This document shows, in pieces, positions 48,579-60,479 of a stretch of 64,000 bases of DNA. The stretch comes from Acanthococcus lagerstroemiae. Lineage: Eukaryota; Arthropoda; Insecta; Hemiptera; Eriococcidae. Location: contig CM063106.1 in assembly GCA_031841125.1 (NCBI GenBank), forward strand, positions 30,500,001 through 30,564,000, written 5' to 3'. The notes below the pieces were generated by a model, which made no database searches, was not told the DNA's origin, and saw only the letters and a list, made by a program, of their open reading frames with translations. The translations under genes were made by a program, and so were the position numbers. How positions within the stretch are numbered: position 1 is the first letter of the stretch; each line of letters opens with the position of its first letter.

Positions 48579-50279
48579 ACCGTCTTCTAGGAACCTCTCG
48601 AACGACATTCAAAATTGAGTCGAAAAAGGAAAACGCGAAACCAGCGAAACCATTATCCTCCCCTTTAAAAATTTATGGGCGAATATTTTCGAACCCAGAA
48701 GATAAAGTAATACACTGGATATATAGGCTACGTAAAGCAGAAGTAGAAACAGCACTACGATTCCTGAATTTGAGCCTCAGAGGCAACCGTCAAGATAGAA
48801 CCAAACGTCTGCGGAAAGCACTTAAGGAGAACCCAAAGTTAGAACTAGACCTCCTGGAACATTTTCGAGTAATTCAACAAAACTCAACTCCATTCCCGTT
48901 CGGCAGCTCCCGCAGCAAAGAAAACTCGACGACTGAAAATATCGAGCAATATTACGAAAACTCCTTCTTAACTCTAATAAATTTTTCACCCCCTCACAAG
49001 ACAACCCCGATAGAAGAAGGTAACCAATACGATACCCCAGAAGGCATTCAACCCCTTTCAGATTACCTGGATGAAAACCCACCAGCTGAAACCTTTGTCC
49101 CTCCCCTTTTTCCACCGTTTAACACGGACACAGGGAGCAACGTTCTTCATAACTTTCCAAATAGCTTAGATAGAGAACAGTTTCTACAAGCGGACACTAA
49201 CGAAATTCGGCAAATAGTAAACCAAGTCATAACTAACAACAGTAGACGTAGGAGACACAGTCTGGATAATCTAGAGAAATATATAGCAGCAGTAGACACT
49301 ACTATCACGATGAACCAGACAGTACAAGCTGAACAAATCGCACGGGTAACCCAAAACGAACCAAGACAGCCGAGATTTGACCCCAGAAAACTTTCTGGCA
49401 ACCCAAATCAAAACGAAGATATAAATTAATTTTTCCGAGAATTTGAACTCTCGATAAGTATAAATGCTTTTAACGGAGCAGACAAGACCCGTCTGATATA
49501 TCAATGTACTTGACATGAGATGCTCTCCTATACTACCAAGAACTTAAGGCCATGCGAAATATTTAAGACTACGATTTAATAAAAGAAAAAATGATAAGAA
49601 AATTCAGAATAATTCCAGGAATCTTAGAGCTAAAGTTTAATACCAGAATTCAGGGAGATCTGGAATCTACCGACGCATTCGTTAAACAAATAAAAAGACT
49701 GGCATACAGCATTAACCCACGAATGGCAGAAGAAAGCGATCATTCGGAACATATTAAGGGGTCTGAAAGCAACAGAAAGACAACTTCTAACCTTTGCCGA
49801 CAATTTCTCACTAGACAAACTTGAGCAAAATTTGAGGAAAATAGAATACACGAATACTCTGGCTCAAATTCATGAGGAACAGAAAACTCACAACAAAATT
49901 TTAGAACTTGAGGAAAAGATAAACAATTTGACAGTAAAAGAAACAGAAAAAAATACTCAGCAGAAAACCGATAAAGCAACAGGGGACATCTTGAAGGAGC
50001 TACAAACGAAAATAGACCAAAACCAAAAACAAACGGTAGGTACTAGCAATACAAAAATTCTACGACAATAGAAATAGGAATACGCAAATGGGGGAAATAC
50101 TTCCTACCCCTCCACAGATCAACCAACCCTCGAACAGCAACACTAACCCTTTCCTACAAACGGTTCCCTTCACCAATGGGAATCCGAATAACAGAGTAGC
50201 AATGGACAAAAAAGCGCTCCAAATCAAAACTTTCAAAATACGACAAATCCCTCATATAGAAATGAACAAGGTTATATAG
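48579..50279 (+). pseudogene. Retrotransposon gag remnant, Ty3/Gypsy-like, no pol
   Basis: The frame opens after a stop at about 48,576 and runs to 49,429. It includes YGRIFSNPEDKVIHWIYRLR and the basic GNRQDRTKRLRKALKENPKL. After two stops the reading continues FFREFELSISINAFNGADKT, then YYQELKAMRN, MIRKFRIIPGILELKFNTRI and ESTDAFVKQIKRLAYS (49,591-49,720). That is the pattern of the retrotransposon gag (capsid) domain: a helix-rich core in which the polyprotein hops and turns. A frameshift near 49,740 leads to LRGLKATERQLLTF, then a Glu/Lys/Gln-rich coiled coil and an Asn/Gln/Pro-rich tail. No zinc knuckle, protease, reverse transcriptase or integrase is visible. A TTG at 48,770 is not a credible start; the true N terminus is unclear. 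Confidence 0.6.
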
Positions 50280-53200
50280 ACAGAATAACTCAAGGTATAA
50301 CAGTAGACAGCACAACGATAGAAGAAACTATGGGAATAGGTTCCAAAACCAAGCCAGCAGAACAATTTATGTACCCCAAAGGACTCCACCTCCCCCGAAC
50401 ATAAGACTATATACCAGTCGAACCTTTAACCTTCGCGGCTCCACAATACGTACATAACGGGAACAGACCACATTACAACAATTTTCAGAACCATAGCTAC
50501 AGCAATCAAAACCAGAATTCATAAATGTTAACCAGAACAGAACCTCTCGAACATTTAACAGACAGCCCACTCCGATGGTCACTTTTCCCACAGAAAATTC
50601 AAACCTCTCACGAAGTAACGTACCCAGATGCTTCGTCTGCAACAGAACGAGTCACAAAGCAAATCAGTGCTGATTCAAGCCTCAAGAAAGTTTTCAACAG
50701 CCACAGTTCTATTAAAAAAACTAAGAGCGAAGGGAGGAACCAACCCTGGGATTCCTTCCACCTATAACGACACCTACAAACCAGAAACAGGAGACACGAA
50801 TCATGAAAAAGTTTCCCCCAATTCCCCTTTTAATTCACTACCCCATCTTGGAGTCTAGTCCCCTTCACCTTCCCTTCTTCCATGTATAGTTGCTGAGTGT
50901 CCCACATTCTTTCCAATGACGTCATCCTATTCTCCGTCTGGGGATGCTTCTATGAGACCCCGAAATTGCCTGTCTTGAACAACCTGTAGTCAAGTACCCA
51001 GCGAAAGCCTTCTACCTTCTAGTGTACTCAATCTGTATATGTTTGTAGGCTATTCTAATATTACTACGTGTATTTTCTGTAAAATTTCGGTTACTTTGTC
51101 TTGTTTTTCTTCCTATGAAGCGTTTTATAGCAGCTGTTTCTGCATTATCCGGCATTTAACTCTATTTTCGACAATTTATTCCCTTTTCGGTATTTTTTGG
51201 CAAAATAAATTTTTTTTCCCCAGCCCTCTTATATCCTGAGACGTGCTCATCTTTCATTATTTCTCATCTGCTCCCCAACAAACTGATTTGACGAATGCCG
51301 GCGAATCTTATAACTCTTAGTTATTATAAAAAACTAAATAGTGCACTTGACACCAAAATGTATTCACGTTCACAGCGAACATAAATGCATTGAGAAACGA
51401 CAGATATTCCTAATATTGAAAATCAATCATAACCAGTTTTAAGCAGACAATTTAATATGCGTTATCAAAAATCAAATTGCTGATGTAGTGTTACCAACCA
51501 CATTAAAATTTTTGGTTAAAAAAAAAAAAAAAAAAAAAAAGCTTAAAAAGTTGAAAATGAGAAAATTTGATAACTCAACTTGTTGTTTAATTGATAGGTT
51601 TTCATTTTGAAATTTTCGGAATTTTCTCGTGTGGAGCAAAACATTTTTTTTTAGAATTCCGTGTGAAGCACGATTAAGTTGCCGGCCCTGTAACAACTGG
51701 AATATTACATTATTCGTTTGATGAGCTTATTATTGCCATTCACAACTATCCAAATTCTGTTACCTATAAAATTGCCTATTGTCGCTTTAGAATTACCCAA
51801 TTTGTCAAAATTTATCGGTAAAAACAACCATAAGAGTACTTTTGTAGAGGGCGACATCAGTTTTCCAACGATTTGCATAAAGGTGTATTTTCTTATTTGA
51901 AATTCAGAAGTCAATTGTACATTCAAGCTCCCTCGGTAGGGAGGAAGAATTTTCAAACCCTGATATACCAAAGCGTAAAGCTTCAACACAGTTTTGAAGT
52001 CGATTTGACCACCCCTTGAAGAAATAAGATTAAGGTATTATAGTTTGCATTTCGCACTGGTTGTGATTCTGAGGGAGCATAGAGGTTTTCTAACTCTTAT
52101 ACGGAAATTTTGGACTTGAATTCTGCACTTTTTAGGTCGAGGATCGATGTCCTTTTTCCACAAGGACAACCAATCGTAAGTGGTTTAACGGTTCACTGCG
52201 CAGCCTAATTGCACGATTTTTAATCTCGTTTATAAAATCAAATGGGTTTAAAAAAAAGGTTGGTGATATTCGTCGGTACAGTACCTACGTACGTGTCAAA
52301 TGCTATGCGTCGGTTTAGGGAGCATGGTGAGAATTGAGGCAAGGGAGCAATGAGAAGTGCAGATTTAGGCAACACTACAAACTGTAAATGGCAATCTAAG
52401 ATACTCTGGTATTCGTCAGTATCCAGTAAGCTAGGACTACTGCAGAAAAAGTTTCTGTTCTATCGATTAGTAGCTGTGATTTTGATAACGTGATGGAAAT
52501 GTTGTCAACTATTTAGTTTTCATCATTTACAGAAAAAAAAAAGTTCACAAGAAAGAACATTCGTATTTGCCAAATAAGTCATATCTTGTTTAAAGTATGC
52601 TCTATTTAGTAACCAAACTGTCCCAAGAGTTTTTTTTTGTTTTTTTTTTAAATAAATATTTTTGCCGCATTCGGGAGAGCAATATAAGACGACTTTTGAG
52701 GTAAATATCGGAAATTTTCGTGAATGCAAAATTTTTGCGTCATATGAATTTCTCACCCACCAAAACTGAATAAATGTGTCGACTACAATACGTTAAATAC
52801 CCACAGGGAATTTTTTGAATCAAACTTGAAAACCTACCCTCAGAAGGGCCTTATCAGTTGCCCAATTTTTGTCTCATTGGTCCCTCATATACAATTTTTC
52901 TAATTTTTTTCCTAGCCTTCCTCCACTTCAGCAAACGATTGCAAGATCAAATTACATTCAATTTAAATTATTGTCATGTACTTATAAAGTAGATTTATGA
53001 TCATTTGATATCTTCTGTAGGTATTTCATGTGTTGTCTTATTTTTCCCATGCACTGTGTCTATGCTCCCTTCGAAATTTTTGTGGGGTGATATGAGACAA
53101 CATTTTTGAAGGGCTGTAGGATTTTTGGAAATGGCCCGAGGAAGTTGAATTCTTTTAGGTTTGTAGTTCAATCACGTAACTATAGGTTGCAATTATTCCA

Positions 53201-53400
53201 AGCTTTCCATAGTGGTTGTACGTTATTTTACAACGGTTTTCCAAAAAGCGTCTCAGTTCGACTCATGCTCCCTTACCTACGTGTTAAATTATATTCTTCG
53301 GGACAGTTCTACAGACTGGATGATGGTTCAGTTTAGTATTGTCTCTTTGTTGAGAATGCTTTCCACAAGCGGGTAGCTGCATGCAGAGAAGAAAATACCA
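50280..53400. other. No gene seen; poly(A) tract and recurring short motif
   Basis: To about 50,870 this may still be gag-element sequence (Asn/Gln-rich and Pro-rich short frames). Beyond it is AT-rich. A 23-base A-run lies at 51,518-51,540. The word AGGGAGCAT or its reverse complement recurs between 52,071 and 53,273. No recognisable coding or RNA gene. Confidence 0.5.
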
Positions 53401-53774
53401 TTCGTTTAATTTTCTTTCAAGTTCTTCAAAGGCATGTGTGTCGGAAGTCCGCCTTCTGTTTTTATAGTTGACAAAGACTTTACAGAGGACTCTTTTCTCA
53501 CAGAAGTTGTCACACGAAGTATAATTTTACTGTGTCTATTTTATGTCATAAAGTATGTGACGAATTTAATTGCTACGGAACCAGTGACAGTTGAGATTCA
53601 AGATGGTATCATGACGAATAGTTTGGTGATAACCGTGAAGCAAGAACGTTGTGTGTTGATGCGCCTAAGATCTATCGAAATAGTGAAACGCGTTGTAACG
53701 TGAAGAAACAGCTGATTAAACCTGTCCACGTACGTACATCTTTCCCTTTTCTACTGTACGTTTTCGCGTGCAAA

Positions 53775-54433
53775 ATGAACAACAACGAATTATACGAAAA
53801 CCTCAAAAAGCTGATCGAGTTGGGACAAAAGGAAATCAGAGAAGAGATAGAAAAAACAAGAAAGAAACTATTGGAAAAAGATAGGACCATGGAACTGGAA
53901 ATAGACCATCTGAAAAGAGAGAACTCCGAGCTAAACCGTAGGCTTGAAAATCTCGAAAAGTACAGCCGGAGGAATAACGCAGTAATAAACGGTATTGAAA
54001 GGAAAGTAGGCGAAACAGAAGATACGCTTATCGAAGCAACTTAAACCATAGCGGAAAAACTTGGAATTCAACTCGAACCGTATGACTTCTGTACTATACA
54101 CCGATTACCGACCAAAGAGAGAAAGCGGTGCCCTCCAGTTATGGTAAAATTTAACAATCGTACCAAAAAGCAACGACTGGTCAAAAAATCGAAGGAAGCC
54201 AGACTGAATGGTATCTTTATCGCCAATCACTTGACCCGTGAAATGCAAGCACTTAAAATGAAAGCTATCGAGTATACCGCGAGAGTGGAGTTATGAAGTT
54301 TGTGTGGGAATCGGACGACGGCAACATCCTGATTCGAGAAAACGAGGAAAGTCCATTGATCAAAATAGAGAACACAGATGAATTGGAGGAACTCATCCAC
54401 GCAGTTAGCCAGGGCAAAACAGACGACGAATAA
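53775..54433 (+). pseudogene. LINE A ORF1 (coiled coil, FP-like/RRM-like)
   Basis: RNA-binding chaperone-type ORF1. The start MNNNELYENLKKLIELGQKE is followed by a Lys/Glu-rich coiled coil (residues ~15-70), then EKYSRRNNAVINGI, the boundary motif of LINE ORF1 proteins and baculovirus FP-like domains. A TAA at 54,042 interrupts the frame. Beyond it, in frame: EPYDFCTIHRLPTKERKRCP, then VMVKFNNRTKKQRLVKKSKE and FIANHLTREMQALKMKA. A stop near 54,294 coincides with a +1 shift, and the product ends ...AVSQGKTDDE at 54,433. An upstream in-frame GTG at 53,649 is not a needed start; the ATG at 53,775 begins the LINE-like part. Confidence 0.75.
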
Positions 54434-54799
54434 CCACTGGATGGACAAAGCACAAGTGGACGCTCAGCGAACAGTCAAAAACGAAGAACACGAAGCCGAC
54501 GGAAATAGATTCCAGGTCCAAGGCGTCAAAATTTACGCAGATGAAACTCGAAAAAGTTCAGAAGGAACCCGAAGAGAACAGCGCCGAGGAACGTATAACG
54601 TGCATGTAAGTACATAATTGATGACTCGCCAAACTCGCCTATAGCCTCCCCAAGCCGGCCTGCAGTCCCCATGGGGAGAGTAGACTGCACAAATCCCCGC
54701 CCTGATAATAACATACACCCATACCCATACCTTAACCCGAGTACAATACCAACGAAAAGTCTATAAGTAACCACTGTTTGCGAAAAAAAAGTCACCCCC

Positions 54800-57614
54800 A
54801 CCCGGTAACAATGAACTAAACATCCTACATTACAATTGTCAAGGTCTAGCGAATGAAGAGCGCATTTACGAATTTGAACATGCATTAAGTAAACTCAAGT
54901 GGGATATAATAGGGCTAAGCGAAACTAAAAGATACGGAGAGGAACTACTCGTACGAAAAAACGGAAACTGACTATAGGATACAGAGGAGTGGGCTTCTAC
55001 GTGAGGAACAATAAAGTAAATCAGATTATCGCAAGTTAAAGGTATAAACGAACGCATCGCAGTACTGAAACTCAAAATAAACGCATCCCTAAACCTATCT
55101 ATAATACAAATCTATGCACCAACGGCGGCGTTAGCCACGGAAACCGAATTAGACGAATTTTATCAGCTCTTAGAGGAAACTTATGCGGCAGAAAAAGAAT
55201 ATACTGTACTATCGTTACGGGAGATTGGAACGCTAAGTTAGGAGCTGATATCCCTTCCTCTTCAAACATGGGCAAATTTAGAATAGGGACGACTAACGAC
55301 AGCGGTATGAGACTTCTAGAGTTCTCGTCAAAAAATAACGTGAAACTAACGGAAACATTTTTCAAGAAAAAACTCAACAGGAAATGGACGTGGAGGTCCC
55401 CGACTGCTCGAGTAAAAAACGAAATCGACCACTTGCTTATAAACGATATAAAAATTGTTACGGACTTAGACACGGTCGCGACCCTTAACTTCCCTTCAGA
55501 CCATAGACCGGTAAGATGTAAGGTGAAAATCCCTAAGAGAGCCAGGTATACAAATAACTTACGAAAGAAACTGAAGAGTGAACTGATAATAGCAAAACAT
55601 AAAGCTAAAATGACAAACGATAAGTTAGAAGAAATAATATGCAAATCGAACTTCTACCATTCTGACGACATACAGGGAAAGTATATAACATTATAGTAAA
55701 CGCCATAAACAAAACTCAACAATTAGGGGTCGTAAAAACGAACATATACCGACTGACGACAAACTAACCGCACGGACAAAAGAACTGCTGGAAAATAGAG
55801 CAGTCCTGAGGAAAGCAAGTCGAAATACGACGAACGCGACAAAACTAAAAATCGAACTAACCGAGCTTAATAAGTTAATAAAGAGGGCCATTCGCGAAGT
55901 TATAAAGAAGTATGAATTCGAGGTTGCTAAAGAAATCATAGAGGAATCCTGGTCAACTAAGAAAGTTTTAGAAACGCCTTAGCCAAAAATGCTAGATTAT
56001 TGCCAAAGGCAACGCGGCGGATAACACGGTGAGGTATAACAGAAACGAAATCTTAAACGTAGCAACACAATTTTACTCCACATTATACAGTAAAGACGAG
56101 ACGACCCATACCGAAGTGCTGGAAGTCTCATCCAATTCTGAGGGATTTATACCCATACTAACGAGCGAAACGACAAGAGCCCTAAGTTCGCTGAACGAAA
56201 ACCAAATAGCCGGCCCCGACAAAATCGAAAATGCAGTCTTAAGATTAGGAAGGGAAGCCCTTACAAAACGACGAACTAAATTGATAAGCGAAACTCAAGT
56301 CACACCTACACAGTGGGAAACAGCAGAAATTAAACTTGTACACAAAAACGGTGAGAGAGAGAGAACATCAATAATTACCGCCCTGTAAGCCTCACCTCAA
56401 ATATAAGTAAAATCTATATGAAAATTTTAAAAGACAGAATAATGACGTTGTTAGATGAAAACCAACCATACGATCAGGCGGGCTTTAGATCTAATTATTC
56501 CACAATCGATCATATCCACTCCGTAAATCAACTGTTCGAAAAAGCAAAAGAATACAATCTAGAGGTAAATGCACTCTTCATAGACTTCAACAAGGCCTTC
56601 GACACCATTTTCCATGAAAAAATTTGGGAATCTCTCACATCCCAAGTCATTCCCGGTACAATAGTGAAAGTCCTGTAAAATGTATACAAGAATGCAACCG
56701 CATACGTTAAAATGATAGAGAAGGTAGAAAATTCGCAGTACAAAGGGGCGTCAGACAAGGAGACCCCCTCTCACCAAATCTTTTCAACACGGTATTAAAA
56801 TAATATGCCTTTCCCGGCCTAGACTGGGACAACAAAGGAATTAAAATTGATGGAAAATATCTAAACAATCTTAGGTTCGCGGACGACATAATTCTAATAA
56901 GTGAAAGCGCGGAAGAGTTGGGGGAGATGGCATCAGAACTAAAGCAGGAATTCGGAAAAGTAGGACTGACAATTAACCTCAGCAAGACAAATTTTCTATC
57001 AACATATTATGCAAAATTAAGTTTAGACGGCATTGAAATCGAAAAAGTGGACAAGTTCAATTATTTGGGTCAAACGTTGGCAGTTAACAATAAATGCAAT
57101 GCTGAGATAAGCAATCGTATAAGAAACGGGTGGCTAAGCTTTAGGGCTCTCAAATACATTTTTAAAAGTAAAATGGGACTGCAACCAAAGATCAAAATCT
57201 TCGATAGCTGTGTGATTCCCTGCTTAACGTACGGAGCCCAGACTTAGACCCTGACTGAATCCCAATTAAACAGATTACAAGTGACTCAAAACAAAATGGT
57301 AAGAAGCATCCTCAACATCAGATCTAGAGACAAAGTTATAGGCAATGACCAAAGCGGAAACGATCACATACAAAGTCAAAAAACTAAAATTTAGATACGC
57401 AGGACACTTAGCCAGGGAAAAACACGATAAATGGCATAAAAGACTGACTAACTGGATTCCTTACGGAAGCTCGAGGAAAAAGGGAAGACCAGCAATCAGA
57501 TGGCGGGACGAAATTGACAGGAGAGTTGGGACAACATGGGGAAGGGTGACAAAGAACAGAGTTTCATGGGAAAAGGTAGGGGAGGCCTATGCCCGCGAGT
57601 TGGGCGGGTTGTAG
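54800..57614 (+). pseudogene. LINE A ORF2: APE endonuclease + reverse transcriptase
   Basis: Target-primed reverse transcription enzyme, now fragmented. Endonuclease: NILHYNCQGLANEERI, then IIGLSETKRYGEE (to ~54,960); VKGINERIAVLKLKI and IQIYAPTAALATE (55,035-55,135); GDWNAKLG with the catalytic Asp/Asn (55,220-55,243); SDHRPV with the catalytic His (55,496-55,513). Reverse transcriptase: NENQIAGPDKIENAVL (56,190-56,240), IDFNKAFDTIFHEKIW with the first catalytic Asp (~56,580-56,625), VRQGDPLSPNLFN (~56,747), FADDI intact (56,876-56,890), and FNYLGQTLAVNNKC. The C-terminal domain ends YARELGGL before TAG at 57,612. At least eight frame breaks or stops separate these pieces. The catalytic residues are still readable, so the decay is by indels more than by loss of key codons. 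Confidence 0.8.
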
Positions 57615-57708
57615 CGATTATTATTATTATTATTATTATTATTTTTAATATAAGAGAGGGAGGTCCTTCACAGCCGACAATGGCCAATGACGAAGGACCC
57701 CAATAAAA
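57615..57708 (+). other. LINE A 3' tail: (ATT)n, hairpin, AATAAA
   Basis: About nine ATT units follow the ORF2 stop. GGTCCTTC (57,662-57,669) pairs perfectly with GAAGGACC (57,692-57,699) across a 22-nt loop, and AATAAA starts at 57,702. This could be the 3' recognition structure of the element or an adjoining repeat. A long A-rich run (57,709-57,831) follows. Confidence 0.6.
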
Positions 57709-57825
57709 GATAAAAAATAATTAAAAAATAAAAAATAGATAAAAAATAAAACTAAAATAGAACAAAAATAAAACCGGACAAATCAAAAAATAAACTTAAA
57801 ATAAAGAAAAAAAATAAAAAGAACG

Positions 57826-57831
<6 letters not shown>

Positions 57832-57893
<62 letters not shown>

Positions 57894-57899
57894 AGAGGA
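57832..57899. repeat. (GA)n microsatellite
   Basis: About 29 uninterrupted GA units to 57,889, then an imperfect continuation. The Ser/Leu and Arg/Glu open frames over it are artefacts of the repeat. Confidence 0.97.
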
Positions 57900-58023
57900 A
57901 TGATCACTTTTTGCCCAACTATCCCAACACCCAAGTATCCCATTCCCCGCGTGCACTGCGATCGCTACCCCGTCAGTGTCTAGTTTCTCATTATGTACAA
58001 TCCAAGGCTGTACAATAATAATC

Positions 58024-58332
58024 ATGACGAATTTCAAAGCAATGGTCTACGCTCATACGGAGGAAATTTATGAAGACCGAAAGAATGCATTCCTCTAGTC
58101 TGCTGCTACAGCACTCCAAGTACGTACCAATATGCAGTATGTTCCGCTAAGAGAGCAGTTTCTTAATGACCGTGTGTGGGTTTTAATGCACAAGAGCCTA
58201 AAAATTCTACAAAAACGTAGAAAACTCATGAGCGTCTGTGACGATGGCATACATCAGAATTATGATGACCAAGTAGTAATATACGCCACATCATTAACAA
58301 CCTGTACCTGTACTTTCTTCTGTAATAACTAG
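58024..58332 (+). pseudogene. Unrecognised broken ORF between LINEs
   Basis: One frame from ATG at 58,024 (MTNFKAMVYAHTEEIYEDRK) to TAG at 58,330, with a single TAG near 58,096. After it: NMQYVPLREQFLNDRVWVL and a Lys/Arg-rich stretch. It looks like coding sequence with one nonsense change, perhaps from a transposase or host gene, but I do not recognise it. The end (TTCTCTCFFCNN-like Cys/Thr residues) seems to run into non-coding DNA. Confidence 0.3.
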
Positions 58333-59184
58333 TAGGTACTATACCGACGAATATCATTTGACCTTGGTATTCTACCGACAAATAGACACTTTGTTTAAAA
58401 AATGGTTCTCAACGTCCATCGAGATTACGAAATGGAAACTGGCATTCCTAGACTCAAGGTAAGATGTGTTTCTTAATGTTCAAGTACAGGTAATGTGGGC
58501 ATTTTCAAATATGCAACTGCTTTATATGGGTTCATCCTTCATCTTCATTCTTTACTTTTTGGATAGAGAGAACGACGGCCACATGCAGAAGTAGTTGCAT
58601 AGCTCAGACATGCAGGAGCAAGTATTTGAATCCAATTAAAAAGTAAGCAGTTAAAAAAATTGTCCCTTCCCACGAATGAAATGAGCAGTCGCTGAATACA
58701 TGCCCCTTTTAGCACAACACAGCTTAATTAATGTGTTAAATTGGAAGACATGACAACGATTTGCAACTGCGTACCCAATTTCGATCTTGATCCGTCAGAT
58801 CGTTATTGATGAGAGTCTGAAGAAGTGGATTCTACGAAGATCAGAATTTATGCATCCAGCAAAGATCTCTTGTCGCTGTTTTGCTATCTTTGAGGTCGGC
58901 AACTCAGTATCACCTGCAACCGGAACAAATTAGTTATAAAAAGAAGATGCATGATTATACAAATATTAGTAATAAAAGTTGTATTAGCAGATCCATGGAG
59001 GGAATGAGGGGTCAAGTTTCTAGTCATTATTCAAGTTAACGGAATAATTCAGACCCGCAGCGCCGCTTCCAGGAAAATGAAGAAGTAGTTTTTCTCCAAC
59101 CTCTTGATACCAGGGGATTCTAAATAGAATTTCAAAAATTAAAACTGCCCAAGAAACTCGAGAAGTTTTTCTTTTCACCTAGGT
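58333..59184. other. No gene seen
   Basis: Unique AT-rich sequence without recognisable elements. Confidence 0.5.
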
Positions 59185-60344
59185 AGAGACCAAACTGAAA
59201 AGGAGCAAATACTGAGGGAAACAATCGAAGGTAACAAAAATATAAAAAGAATGAAGAAGAGATTGAGGCTGGGACTACAGATAATGCATTTCGAAAACAG
59301 TAAAGGGGAAAAGATTAGTGACAGAAACGAAATAAACAAGTTTGTATCCAAATGCTACGACACTGTATAACGATAATGCAAACAAAACACCCAAAAAACC
59401 AAAAAAAAGTAGGAAGAAACTTTCCAAAAATTGAACCGATATTCTTAACGGAAGAAATAAGAAGAAAATAGTTACGGATTTAAAAAACAATAAGAGCTCA
59501 GGCAGGGCACGATCAAATCACCAACGAATTTATTAAAATAAGGGGAATATGATTAATCCGAGATGAGTTAACGAAATTATTTAACAAAATACTAAAAACA
59601 GGAAAGATAACAAGCGAATGGAAACTCGTAGATATAGGTAATTATAATATTCAAAAAAAGTAATAAGCATAAGATAGAGAACTATCGCCCCATAACTTTA
59701 GGCCCAACCCTCTCAAAAATTTTCTCCAGACTAATGGAAAAACGTATACAAGCAATTTTAAATGTTCATCAGCCTAACGAATAAGCAGGCTTCAGAAAAT
59801 CTTTCTCAACCATAGATCACCTGCACAGTATAAATTAAATTACAGAAAAATGCACTGAATATAAAGAAGATCTGTTCTTAGCAATGATAAACTATACAAA
59901 AGCCTTCGACCCTATAGACCAGGAGTCACCAAATGGCGGACCGCCGACCTATTTTGTGCGGACCCAGAAGAATTTGTGTTCATTTAATTTAGCCCGCGTT
60001 TTGTCTTGTCTCTGCCGCTCATATGTCATTTTCCGCATCAATATTAGGTACCTACTTACTTAATTTTTTTGATTAGATGTATCCTTAATAATAAACAAAG
60101 TATCCTCATTTCTTTTGGTTTTATTCGTTCATTGACATTTTAGATCTTGGTTGCTAGTTATCATCTACCAAACGGACCGTGACAGATTTATATTTGTTAT
60201 AATCGGACCCGCAATGAAACTAATTGGTGATCCCTGCTACAGACCATCAATTCATGATCAAAACATTGAATAACCAAAGAGTCCCAGAATGTTTCACAGA
60301 TACAATAGAAGAAATGTGTACCGGGCTGAAAGGGAGGACAATTA
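59185..60344 (+). pseudogene. LINE copy B: 5'-truncated reverse transcriptase fragment
   Basis: Begins abruptly in the linker before the reverse transcriptase and aligns along its length with copy C from about 62,918 to 63,740. Shared stretches include GAAGAAGAGATTGAGGCTGG, the LKNNKG.GHD-ITNE-IK region, ENYRP-ITLGPTLSKIFSRL (59,677-59,737) and YTKAFD (59,893-59,910). It is interrupted at 59,920-60,236 by a MITE and ends near 60,344, before the FADDI box. Many frameshifts and stops. Truncated copy of the same family as copy C, or a close relative. Confidence 0.82.
59920..60236. mobile_element. hAT-like MITE, 317 bp, with 8-bp target duplication
   Basis: The left end CAGGAGTCACCAA and the right end read inward, CAGGGATCACCAA, are inverted repeats (11 of 13 match) of the CAGGG-type hAT end. 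The flanks CTATAGAC (59,912-59,919) and CTACAGAC (60,237-60,244) are an 8-bp duplication with one difference. The uninterrupted copy C (around 63,630) has a single GAAGAC at the corresponding place. It has no transposase frame, so it is non-autonomous. Confidence 0.85.
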
Positions 60345-60479
60345 GAGATATCCTATAAGGGAAACCCGTAATAATAGAAAATAGGAAAATGCAAATAAGC
60401 CGAACTCGTGTCCAGGTAAGTCCCGTCAGCTAGGACAAGTCACACTATCCTCGCAACCTAAAATTACCAATAGTATAAA

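Larger units (their letters stand above)
53775..57707 (+). mobile_element. LINE copy A: ORF1, ORF2 and 3' tail, decayed
   Basis: Near full-length non-LTR retrotransposon: ORF1 (53,775-54,433), a spacer, ORF2 with endonuclease and reverse transcriptase (about 54,800-57,614), then (ATT)n, a hairpin and AATAAA. The ORF2 C terminus (AGHLAREKHDKWHKRLTNW, GRPAIRWRDEIDRRVG) is typical of arthropod endonuclease-reverse transcriptases often labelled RTE-like; the coiled-coil ORF1 is shared with several LINE clades, so I leave the clade open. The 5' end was not located; 53,400-53,774 may be its leader. Many stops and frameshifts make it dead. Confidence 0.8.

Noticed and set aside
48063..51240. LTR pair around the gag remnant
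   Set aside because: By eye no repeated segment starting TG and ending CA was found between upstream and downstream flanks; AGGCTATTC occurs on both sides but does not extend.
51705..51989. 94-codon minus-strand ORF
   Set aside because: No motif, AT-rich composition like its surroundings, overlapping open frame on the other strand; no support as a gene.
53434..53703. 89-codon ORF before LINE A
   Set aside because: Starts and ends without motifs and probably lies in the LINE leader; not supported as a separate gene.
57752..58037. Ser/Leu-rich and Arg/Glu-rich ORFs near 57.8-58.0 kb
   Set aside because: They are translations of the (GA)n microsatellite.
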